46,116 nucleotides of DNA, taken from positions 1 to 46,116 of the forward strand of contig VXLT01000199.1 of NCBI GenBank assembly GCA_009841475.1, written 5' to 3'. Under the pieces are notes generated by a model. That model searched no databases. It had not been told where the DNA came from and saw only the letters and a program-made list of their open reading frames with translations. Within the stretch, counting starts at the first letter, position 1, and each line of letters begins with the position of its first letter. The position numbers and the translations under genes are program-made. The stretch comes from Gemmatimonadota bacterium (GTDB lineage: Bacteria; Gemmatimonadota; Gemmatimonadetes; Longimicrobiales; Gaopeijiaceae). This document shows, piece by piece, positions 27,531 to 36,056 of the stretch.

Positions 27531-27560
27531 CGAGGCCGGCGGGTCGCCCCGCCGGCCTCG
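27531..27560. terminator. Perfect 13-bp-arm hairpin downstream of cold-shock gene (candidate terminator)
   Basis: CGAGGCCGGCGGG-TCGC-CCCGCCGGCCTCG; lies between convergent genes. Confidence 0.65.
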
Positions 27561-27593
27561 CATCCGTGATGTTGTGAACTCGCGGGCCCGGAG

Positions 27594-27812
27594 TCAGCCC
27601 ATTGCTTCGACGCGCGTCACGTTTTCCGCTGCCGGCCCCTTCGGACCGTTGACCATGTCGAATTCGACCTCGTCGCCCTCCGAGAGGCTCCGGAAGCCCT
27701 CGCCCTCAATGGCGGAGTAGTGGACAAAGCAGTCCCTCTCGCCGGCGACCGGGCTGATGAATCCGAATCCCTTCGCGTCGTTGAACCACTTCACGGTTCC
27801 CGTGGTCCGCAT
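27594..27812 (-). CDS. Cold-shock protein
   Basis: [35 protein letters not shown] motifs; RBS GGAG upstream. Confidence 0.97.
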   Translation of the reverse strand: MRTTGTVKWFNDAKGFGFISPVAGERDCFVHYSAIEGEGFRSLSEGDEVEFDMVNGPKGPAAENVTRVEAMG

Positions 27813-27948
27813 CCTGATGCTCCTTCAAGTCGTCTGTAGGATCCTCACCGGCACGACTGTGTGCCGATCTCACGCCCAACAGGCTACCCCCTCGGCCACA
27901 TTCCGTCAATACCGGAGGTCATCTTCCAACGGCCGCGGCCGGCTGCGT

Positions 27949-27972
27949 GTCTTGACTTTTGGTGCTCAAGAC
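27949..27972. promoter_or_regulatory. Inverted repeat GTCTTGA-N10-TCAAGAC overlapping a TTGACT -35-like element upstream of efflux operon
   Basis: 7-bp perfect arms in the divergent csp/tolC intergenic region. Confidence 0.35.
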
Positions 27973-28071
27973 TCGTCCCTAGAGTGCGGGTTTCACGACG
28001 GTTCGCGCGAAACCCCGCGGACGTAGGAGATCAGTGGAGGTTGAATGTATAGATGGTGCAGGGGTGGGAGG

Positions 28072-29592
28072 ATGAGGGGTATTGCGCCGCGTTCAGGCCG
28101 CGCGGGCGGCTCGGCAGTGGCGGTGCTTGCAGCATTCGCGTGGTCCGGCGCAGTGGCGTCGGCGCAGCGCCCAACCCCCGCCCCCGATCTGGGGAACGGG
28201 CCGGTGCTGCTGAGCGCGATCGCCGAGGCGGCGGTCGAACGCAACCGGGAGATCGTCGACGCCGAGTACGAACTGGCGCTCGCCAACGGGCAGGTCTCGG
28301 AGGCATGGAGCGACTTCTACCCCAGCGTGAGCCTTTCCTCCTCCTACACGCGCAACGTCGCGCCGCAGGTGAGCTTCCTGCCGGCGCAGATCTTCGATCC
28401 CTCGGCCGCCCAGGGCGACTTCATCCCGATTCAATTCGGGGCCGACAACATCTGGAACCTCTCGGTGAACCTGGAGCAGACGCTCATGGACCCGCAGGTC
28501 TTCGTCGGCGTCGGGGCGGCCGCCCGCTTCCGCGGCCTGCAGCGGGAAGTCCTGCGCGGTCGGACACAGCAGATCGTCACGCGAGTCCGGGTCGCTTTCT
28601 ACGATCTGCTGCTCGCGCAGGAGGAGGTGCGCCTGACCGAGAACTCGCTGAAGCGCGTGCGGCGGTCTCTCGAAGAGACCCGGGCCATGGAAGAGGCCGG
28701 AGTGGCCGAGGCCTACGACGTTCTTCGCCTGGAGGTGGAGCTCGCCAACCTCGAGCCGAACCTGAGACGCGCGGAAAACCGCCTCCGCGCGGCCCGGCGC
28801 ACGTTGGCGTCCGAACTGGATCTGGATCCGGAGTCGGAGATCGAGGTGGCGGGGGAACTGGCACTGATGGACCTCGACGACTTCGCAGCCAACTCCCCGG
28901 GAAACCGGGACATCCTGGCGTTCAGCGGCGAGGTGCTGGCGGAAGAGCCGGATTTGGAGCTGCTCCTCCGGCGGGGCAGGGCCAATCGATCCGACATCCG
29001 CCAGCTCGAGCTCACGGAAACGCTCAGGAGGACCGAATTGCGCATCGAACAGGCCGACTACCTGCCGAGCCTCAGCGCATTCGGCAGCTACGGACTGGCC
29101 GCTCAACAGAATGGCCTGCCGGTCTTCTTCGGTACGAGTGACCAGCGCGGCACGACGAAACAGGTCGGGTTCAGGGTGAGCATGCCCATCTTCTCGGGCT
29201 TTCGCGAAAACGCCCGCATCTCGCAGCGGCAGGCGGCGTTGCGCCAGGCCGAGACCCAGACGCGCCTGGCGGCCGACCAGGCCGAGATCCAGCTGCGCAA
29301 CCTGGTCGACGAGGTGCGCGAAGCGCGGTCGCGGACACGGGGCCAGCGCCTGGCGGTGTCGCAGGCGCGCCGCGGGTACGAAATGGCGAGCGCCCAGTAC
29401 CGGGAAGGGCTGGCAAGCCAGCTCGAACTCACGGACGCAGAGGTCGCCCTGAGGCAGAGCGAGTTCAACTATGCGCAGGCGGTGTACGACTATCTTGCGA
29501 CGCGGGCACGACTTGACGAGGCTGCGGGGACCGTGCCGCTGGTAGACGTCGCCATTGACCATGGCGCCGGCACCGGAGGGGACAGAGGATGA
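28072..29592 (+). CDS. TolC family outer membrane efflux protein
   Basis: Signal peptide; two OEP-like repeats with coiled coil; first gene of TolC-MFP-RND operon. Confidence 0.92.
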   Translation: MRGIAPRSGRAGGSAVAVLAAFAWSGAVASAQRPTPAPDLGNGPVLLSAIAEAAVERNREIVDAEYELALANGQVSEAWSDFYPSVSLSSSYTRNVAPQVSFLPAQIFDPSAAQGDFIPIQFGADNIWNLSVNLEQTLMDPQVFVGVGAAARFRGLQREVLRGRTQQIVTRVRVAFYDLLLAQEEVRLTENSLKRVRRSLEETRAMEEAGVAEAYDVLRLEVELANLEPNLRRAENRLRAARRTLASELDLDPESEIEVAGELALMDLDDFAANSPGNRDILAFSGEVLAEEPDLELLLRRGRANRSDIRQLELTETLRRTELRIEQADYLPSLSAFGSYGLAAQQNGLPVFFGTSDQRGTTKQVGFRVSMPIFSGFRENARISQRQAALRQAETQTRLAADQAEIQLRNLVDEVREARSRTRGQRLAVSQARRGYEMASAQYREGLASQLELTDAEVALRQSEFNYAQAVYDYLATRARLDEAAGTVPLVDVAIDHGAGTGGDRG

Positions 29593-30734
29593 ACGGAAGA
29601 CGGATGGGAGTGGTGTCCGTCGGGCCGGGACGGCTCGGGGGGCCGGCGGGCTGGACGCTCGTTGCGCTGGCCCTGGCGGTTGCCTGCCTAAGCGGCTGCG
29701 GTGGCGAGGGGCAGGGCCAGACGGAGGAGCCCCTGGAGGCGTTCGCGCGGATCGTGAATGTGGAGGTCGACACCGTAAGGCCTCGCGGCTTCACCCAGGT
29801 CGTCCGGCTCACCGGGGTGGCGCGCGCGATGCACGATGTAGTGGTGTCCGCGGAGGAGGGGGGCGTGGTCCGGCGGATCGTGCGGGACAAGGGCCGTCCG
29901 ATCTCCGCCGGCCAGGCGATCCTGCAGCTCGACGACGCCGTCCTCAAGGCGCAGGTGGCGACCGCGACCGCCCAGGCTCAATTGGCCGACGAGGTCTGGG
30001 AGCGCCGCCGGAAGCTCTACGAGGAGGACGGGATCGGCTCCGAGCTGAGCTACCTGGAGGCGAAGTACGCCGCCGAGCAGGCGCGCGGGAGCCTCGACGC
30101 ACTCGAAGAGCGGCTCGCACGCACGACCGTCCGTGCCCCGATCAGCGGAATCCTGGAAGACCGTCTCGTCGAGGTGGGCGCGATGGTTTCCCCGGGAACG
30201 CCGGTGGCAAGGATCGTCCATACCGACTCCATCAAGATCCTCGCCGGGGTGCCGGAGCGGTACGCGCTGGATGTGACCGAAGGAGCCGCGGCGACCGTTC
30301 GTTTCAGCGTTCTGCCCGACGAGCGCTTCGAGACCTCGGTCAGCTATGCGGGGGCGACCGTCGACCCTCAGAGCCGCACCTTCGCCGTGGAACTGATGCT
30401 CCCCAATCCGGGAGCGCGCATCAAGCCGGAGATGATCGCGGACATGGAGATCGTGCGCGAAGAGGTGGACGAGGCAATCGTAGTGTCTCAGCAGGCTCTG
30501 GTGTCGATGGAGGAGGGGTACGTCGTGTTCGTGGTGGAGGGGACGGGCGACACCGCGGTGGCGGTTATTCGACACGTGGAGGTTTCCGTCACCCAGGGAA
30601 ACGATGTCGTGGTCGGATCCGGGCTCGAAGCCGGTGACCGTCTCGTGATTGTCGGGCAGCAGGGGCTGACCGCGGGCGACCGGGTACGGGTCGTGGGCAG
30701 CCGCGCGGAGCCGGGGGGCGGGGAGGAGCGATGA
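29589..30734 (+). CDS. RND efflux periplasmic adaptor (MFP), lipoprotein
   Basis: Lipobox LSGC; GVVRRIVRDKGRPISAGQAILQLDD; RTTVRAPISGILEDRLVEVGAMVSPGTPV; ATGA overlap with preceding gene. Confidence 0.93.
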   Translation: MNGRRMGVVSVGPGRLGGPAGWTLVALALAVACLSGCGGEGQGQTEEPLEAFARIVNVEVDTVRPRGFTQVVRLTGVARAMHDVVVSAEEGGVVRRIVRDKGRPISAGQAILQLDDAVLKAQVATATAQAQLADEVWERRRKLYEEDGIGSELSYLEAKYAAEQARGSLDALEERLARTTVRAPISGILEDRLVEVGAMVSPGTPVARIVHTDSIKILAGVPERYALDVTEGAAATVRFSVLPDERFETSVSYAGATVDPQSRTFAVELMLPNPGARIKPEMIADMEIVREEVDEAIVVSQQALVSMEEGYVVFVVEGTGDTAVAVIRHVEVSVTQGNDVVVGSGLEAGDRLVIVGQQGLTAGDRVRVVGSRAEPGGGEER

Positions 30735-33700
30735 GCAAGGGCACCGACGGCCGGCGCGCCCCGGCAGGCCGGACCTTCAAGGAGTTCCGGCTGACCTCGC
30801 TCGCAGTCGAGCATTCTACCTCGGTGCTGGTCCTCTTCGTCTTCGTCACGATCTCGGGACTGCTCGCCTACCGGTCGATTCCGAAGGAGTCCTTCCCCGA
30901 ATTCCAGATGGCCATGATCGCGGTGAACACGGTGTATCCCGGGGTTTCGCCATCCGACATCGAGAGCCTCGTCACGCGCAAGATCGAGGAGGAGCTGAAT
31001 ACGATCTCGGACGTGAAGGAGCTCACCTCGACTTCCGTGGAGGGCTACTCCTCGGTGGTGGTCGAGTTCGAGACCGGGACCGACCTGAACGAGGCGCTCC
31101 AGCAGGTCCGCGAGAAGGTGGACCTGGCCCGCCCGGAGCTCCCCTCCGACTCGGAGGACCCGTTCATAATGGAGTTCGACATGAGCGACATCCCCTTCAT
31201 GCAGGTGAACCTGTCGGGAGGGTACGGGCTCGTGCGCCTGAAGGAGCTGGGCGAGGAACTGCAGGAACGGATCGAGTCGCTTCCGTCGATCCTGCGCGTC
31301 GGTCTGCGGGGCGGACTGGAACGCCAGGTCAAGGTCGAGATCGACCTGTCGCGGCTGCAGTACTACAACGTCTCCTTCGACGACGTGATCAGCGCGATCC
31401 GCCAGGAGAACGTGAACATCCCCGGCGGTTCGATCGACGTGAGCGGAGTCAAGTACCTGGTACGCGTGGACGGCGAATTCGACGACCCCACGCTGATCCG
31501 GAATCTCGTAGTCACGACGGTGGGCGGCCGGCCGATCTACGTGCGCGACATCGCGACGGTGGAGTTCGGCTTTGCCGAGCGGGAGACCTATGCGCGCCTC
31601 GGGGACGAGCCGGTGGTAACCCTGGACGTCGTCAAGCGGTCCGGAGAGAACATCATCGCTACCTCGGCCGCGGTCAGGGCCGAGATCGAAGCGATGCGCC
31701 CGCTCTTCCCCCCGTCCACGGTGGTCGTCATCACCTCCGACATGTCCGACGACATCGGCATGATGGTGAACAGCCTGCAGAACAACATCATCTCGGGCCT
31801 GATCCTGATCGTGGGAGTTCTGCTCTTCGTTCTCGGTCTGAGGACCTCGATCTTCGTCGCGATCTCGATCCCCACCTCGATGTTCCTCTCCTTCATCGTG
31901 ATCCAGCTGCTCGGGGTCTCGATGAACATGGTGGTGCTCTTCTCGCTCATCCTCGCGCTGGGGATGCTCGTCGACAACGCAATCGTGATCGTCGAGAACA
32001 TCTACCGCTTCATCGAAGAGGGCTGGTCCCGCCGGGAAGCGTGCAAGAAGGCCACCGGTGAGGTGGCCGTCCCCGTGATTGCGGCCACCGCCACCACTCT
32101 GGCAGCCTTCACGCCGCTGCTCTTCTGGCCGGGCATGGCGGGCGAGTTCATGAAATACCTGCCGCTGACCCTCATCATCACGCTGTCGAGCTCGCTGTTC
32201 GTGGCGCTGGTCATCGTCCCCACCCTCTGCTCGATCTTCCTCGATCCCGAGGGCGGGAGACCCCGCAAGCTCAACCGAAACGGCCTGATCCTGCTGTCCC
32301 TCGCCGGAGCTGTCGCGCTGGCGATCGTCGCCGCGGCGAATCCCCTGACCGCCGGCCTGCTCATCGTCGCCGCGGCCCTGGCCTGGCTTCTCCACAGATT
32401 CCTGCTGGACCGGATCAGCCGCGTATTCATGGGGCATGGACTGCCCCGCCTGGTGGCATGGTACGAGAAGCGGCTCAAGTGGGCGCTCAACAACCGGGCC
32501 ATCGTGCTGGCCGGTTCAATCGTGGCACTGCTCGGCACGATCGGCATGTACGCCAACTTCGCCGCCCCGGTGGAGTACTTTCCCGAAGACATCCCGCCGG
32601 CTGTTCTGTTCGTGTCGGTCGACGCGCCGGTGGGTACTTCGGCGGAGGTCACCAACGAGTACGCGCATCGCCTGCAGGCCGAAGTCGGCCGGATCAGCGG
32701 CATTTCCGACGCGGAGACGATCGTCACGACGGTGGGCGCCACGGGAGGCGGCGGTCCGATGGAGGGCTCGGGTCCGTCCGGTCCCGAGGCGGCCCGCATC
32801 ACGATGAGCATGGTCGACTTCCAGGAACGGCAGTTCGATGTCTTCCAGACGCTCGCCACGATGCAGGAGCGGATCGGCACCGGTGTGGCGGGCGCGGAGG
32901 TGCGGGTGGACCAGGTCAGCGAGGGGATGCCCTCGGGGCCGCCGGTCAACATCGAGATCGCGGGCGAGGATCCCATCCTTCTGCAGGAGCTCGCCGGCGA
33001 GGCGATCGATCTGATCGAGGCGGCCCCGGTGTACCCGCGCCTGGTCGGGCTGAAGAGCGACATGGACGACGCCCGCCCCGAACTGCGCGTCGAGGTGGAC
33101 AGGGAAAAGGCGAGCCTCTACGGGCTTTCCACCAACGATGTCGGCTTCCTGGTCAGGAGCGCGATCAACGGTCTCGAAGCAGCCAAATACAGAACAGGCA
33201 ACGAGGAGTACGACATTGTCGTGCGGCTGCGCGAGGAAGACAGGGAGGAACTCACGCAGCTCGCCGACCTCACGGTGTTTACCGAGGGGCGGCAGATCCC
33301 GCTTCTGTCGGTCGCCGGGTGGACCGTTGAAGAGGGGTACAGCGCGATCCGGCGCAAGGACATGGACCGGATGGCCACGGTGAGCGCCGAGGTGGCCGCC
33401 GGCTACAACAGCAACGCCGTCCGCGCCGAGGTCGAGGCCGTGCTCGGGGACTTCACCGCTGCGCTCCCGCCCGGCTACTCGCTCGAGTTCACGGGCGAGC
33501 AGGAGGAGCAGGAGGAGGCGTCCGCCTTTCTCGCCGGCGCCTTCCTCGCCGCGCTGATGCTGATCGCCCTGATCCTGGTGACGCAGTTCAACTCCGTCAT
33601 CAAGCCCGTGATCATTCTTTCGTCGGTGATCATGTCCACGATCGGTGTTCTGATCGGATTGATGGTTTTCCGCATGCCGTTCGTGATCATAATGACCGGG

Positions 33701-34204
33701 GTCGGTGTGATTTCGCTGGCCGGGATCGTGGTGAACAACGCCATCGTCCTGATCGACTACATCGACGTTCTGCGCAAACGCGACGGGCTTAGCACCTACG
33801 AAGCACTGGTGCAGGGGGGCAAGACCAGGCTGCGGCCCGTGCTGCTGACCGCGACCACCACCGCGCTCGGCCTGGTGCCGCTCGCGATCGGGCTCAACTT
33901 CGACTTCTTCGGCCTGTTCTCCAGTCTCTCGCCGGAGTTCTTCTGGGGTGGCGAGCAGGCCGCCTGGTGGGGACCGATGGCCGTGGCGGTGATCGTCGGG
34001 ATTCTCTTCGCCACCTTTCTGACCCTTGTCCTGGTGCCGGTCATGTACAGCCTCGTGGATGACCTTGTGGGCCTGTTCAGGCGCCCGCGGCCGGGCGAGG
34101 AGGACGAGGACTCGCGCGAGGACCCCGGGTTCTCCATTGTTGTGTCGCCGCTTCCCGCGAGCCCCGAAGCCGAGCCGGAAGTGGCCGCAATCGTCTCTCG
34201 CTGA
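30731..34204 (+). CDS. RND efflux transporter permease (AcrB/HAE-like)
   Basis: 1157 aa; YPGVSPSDIESLVTRKIEEEL; LALGMLVDNAIVIVENIYRF; GVGVISLAGIVVNNAIVLIDYID; ATGA overlap. Confidence 0.95.
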   Translation: MSKGTDGRRAPAGRTFKEFRLTSLAVEHSTSVLVLFVFVTISGLLAYRSIPKESFPEFQMAMIAVNTVYPGVSPSDIESLVTRKIEEELNTISDVKELTSTSVEGYSSVVVEFETGTDLNEALQQVREKVDLARPELPSDSEDPFIMEFDMSDIPFMQVNLSGGYGLVRLKELGEELQERIESLPSILRVGLRGGLERQVKVEIDLSRLQYYNVSFDDVISAIRQENVNIPGGSIDVSGVKYLVRVDGEFDDPTLIRNLVVTTVGGRPIYVRDIATVEFGFAERETYARLGDEPVVTLDVVKRSGENIIATSAAVRAEIEAMRPLFPPSTVVVITSDMSDDIGMMVNSLQNNIISGLILIVGVLLFVLGLRTSIFVAISIPTSMFLSFIVIQLLGVSMNMVVLFSLILALGMLVDNAIVIVENIYRFIEEGWSRREACKKATGEVAVPVIAATATTLAAFTPLLFWPGMAGEFMKYLPLTLIITLSSSLFVALVIVPTLCSIFLDPEGGRPRKLNRNGLILLSLAGAVALAIVAAANPLTAGLLIVAAALAWLLHRFLLDRISRVFMGHGLPRLVAWYEKRLKWALNNRAIVLAGSIVALLGTIGMYANFAAPVEYFPEDIPPAVLFVSVDAPVGTSAEVTNEYAHRLQAEVGRISGISDAETIVTTVGATGGGGPMEGSGPSGPEAARITMSMVDFQERQFDVFQTLATMQERIGTGVAGAEVRVDQVSEGMPSGPPVNIEIAGEDPILLQELAGEAIDLIEAAPVYPRLVGLKSDMDDARPELRVEVDREKASLYGLSTNDVGFLVRSAINGLEAAKYRTGNEEYDIVVRLREEDREELTQLADLTVFTEGRQIPLLSVAGWTVEEGYSAIRRKDMDRMATVSAEVAAGYNSNAVRAEVEAVLGDFTAALPPGYSLEFTGEQEEQEEASAFLAGAFLAALMLIALILVTQFNSVIKPVIILSSVIMSTIGVLIGLMVFRMPFVIIMTGVGVISLAGIVVNNAIVLIDYIDVLRKRDGLSTYEALVQGGKTRLRPVLLTATTTALGLVPLAIGLNFDFFGLFSSLSPEFFWGGEQAAWWGPMAVAVIVGILFATFLTLVLVPVMYSLVDDLVGLFRRPRPGEEDEDSREDPGFSIVVSPLPASPEAEPEVAAIVSR

Positions 34205-34223
34205 CAGCCGGAGGTTATCGCCG

Positions 34224-35957
34224 ATGATCCGCCGCCACTTCTTCCTGCACGTCACGGCCCTTGCGGCCCTTGGGCTGGGTGCCTGCAGACCGCCTGAGTC
34301 GGATGTCCCCGCGCCGGAGGTTGCAGTCGTCCGCGATGTGCTCGCTTCGGACGGGGGGATGGTGGTGTCGGCCTACCCGGAGGCGAGCGTGGCAGGGGCC
34401 GAAGTGCTGGCGGCCGGAGGCAATGCTGTCGACGCGGCGATCGCGACCGGCCTGGCGCTGGCCGTGACGCATCCGGCCGCGGGCAACATCGGCGGGGGCG
34501 GATTCATGGTGATCCGCTTCCCGGACGGGAGCTCCACCGCGATCGACTTCCGCGAGAAGGCGCCCCTGAGGGCGCACCCCGAGATGTTCGTCGGGGAGGA
34601 TGGCGAGTACTCCTACCAGATCCATCACCGCAGCCATCTGGCGGTCGGCGTGCCCGGGACGGTGGCCGGCTTCGCGCTGGCCCACGAGAAGTACGGGAAC
34701 GCCGAGTGGGCCGGGCTGGTGGAGCCCTCGGTGGCGCTGGCGCGCGACGGATTCGTCGTCAGCGAGCGGCTGGCCGGATCGCTGGGGCGGATGGTGGACC
34801 GGTTCCGGGACTACCCGGCGAGCTACGCCCAGTTCTCGAGAGATGGCGAGCCCTATGAGGTGGGGGATACGCTGTTGCAGGCCGACCTGGCGGCGACCAT
34901 GGAGCGCATTCGCGACGAGGGCAGGGACGGCTTCTACCTCGGCATGACTGCCCGACTCCTCGCCGAGGAGATGGAGCGGGGCGGCGGCTGGATCACGGAG
35001 GAGGATCTGGCGCGCTATGAAGCGAAGGAGCGCGAGCCCGTGCGGGGGACCTACCGGGGTTACGACGTAATCAGCATGCCGCCGCCCTCCTCGGGGGGGA
35101 CCGCGCTGGTGCAGATGCTGAACGTGCTGGAGGGCTTCGACGTGGCCGGGATGGGCGCCGGCAACCCCGAGGTCGCCCACCACCTGATCGAGGCGATGCG
35201 GCGTGCCTTCCGGGACCGCGCGATGTTCCTGGCGGACTCCGACTTCGCGGACGTCCCCGTCGAGCGCCTGACCAGCAAGGCCTACGCCGACGAGATCCGC
35301 CCGACGATCCAGCCGGCGGCGGCCAGTGTTTCCGCCCCGGCCGACGTCGACGCCGCGGCCGACTGGGAGAGTTCAGAGACCACGCACTACTCGGTCGTCG
35401 ACGCGGACGGGATGGCCGTGTCGGTCACCTACACGCTGGAAGGCGGATACGGCTCGTACATCACCGTCCCGGGAGCGGGATTCCTGCTCAACAACGAGAT
35501 GGGCGACTTCAACGGCCGCCCGGGCCTCACGAACGAGAGCGGGCTGATCGGAACCGACGCGAACCTGGCAAGGCCCGAGCAGCGGATGCTCTCCTCGATG
35601 ACCCCCACGATTCTCGCCCGCGACGGAGAGCTGGTCGCGGTGATCGGCAGCCCCGGGGGACGCACGATCATCAACACCGTGCTGCACCTCGTGGTGAACA
35701 CGGTGGACTTTGCCCTGGCGCCCGCCGACGTGGTGGCGGCGAAGCGGCTGCATCACCAATGGCTGCCCGACCGGGCAAGGCTCGAGAACGGGTACATGAG
35801 CGAGGCTGACGGGGATGTTCTGGCGGCGATGGGGCACGAAGTCGGGTGGACCGGGAGCCAGGGGATCGCGCACTGCATCTTCGTGGATGGCGCGACGGGC
35901 GAGCTGGTGGGAGTGCCCGACCCGCGCGACTCGGACGGAGCCGCGGCGGGGTACTGA
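34224..35957 (+). CDS. ggt: Gamma-glutamyltransferase
   Basis: GGNAVDAAIATGLALAVTHPAAGNIGGGGFMV; catalytic TTHYSVVDADGMAVSVTYTLE; LNNEMGDF. Confidence 0.95.
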   Translation: MIRRHFFLHVTALAALGLGACRPPESDVPAPEVAVVRDVLASDGGMVVSAYPEASVAGAEVLAAGGNAVDAAIATGLALAVTHPAAGNIGGGGFMVIRFPDGSSTAIDFREKAPLRAHPEMFVGEDGEYSYQIHHRSHLAVGVPGTVAGFALAHEKYGNAEWAGLVEPSVALARDGFVVSERLAGSLGRMVDRFRDYPASYAQFSRDGEPYEVGDTLLQADLAATMERIRDEGRDGFYLGMTARLLAEEMERGGGWITEEDLARYEAKEREPVRGTYRGYDVISMPPPSSGGTALVQMLNVLEGFDVAGMGAGNPEVAHHLIEAMRRAFRDRAMFLADSDFADVPVERLTSKAYADEIRPTIQPAAASVSAPADVDAAADWESSETTHYSVVDADGMAVSVTYTLEGGYGSYITVPGAGFLLNNEMGDFNGRPGLTNESGLIGTDANLARPEQRMLSSMTPTILARDGELVAVIGSPGGRTIINTVLHLVVNTVDFALAPADVVAAKRLHHQWLPDRARLENGYMSEADGDVLAAMGHEVGWTGSQGIAHCIFVDGATGELVGVPDPRDSDGAAAGY

Positions 35958-36056
35958 CGGAGGCCGGCTGCCGCCCCGGAGGCGGCCCAGGAGACGCCAG
36001 CGACATCGGCGCGGCGTCCCGGCATCGGGCGCCCGCACCGGCGTCCGGACGGACGC

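Noticed and set aside
30488-32437. 649-aa minus-strand ORF opposite the RND permease
   Set aside because: Antisense shadow ORF of a clear AcrB-like gene; low-complexity His/Asp/Arg translation.
34026-34223. N-terminal extension of the GGT ORF
   Set aside because: Overlaps the RND permease 3' end; a signal peptide begins at ATG 34224 with a nearby GGAGG ribosome-binding site.
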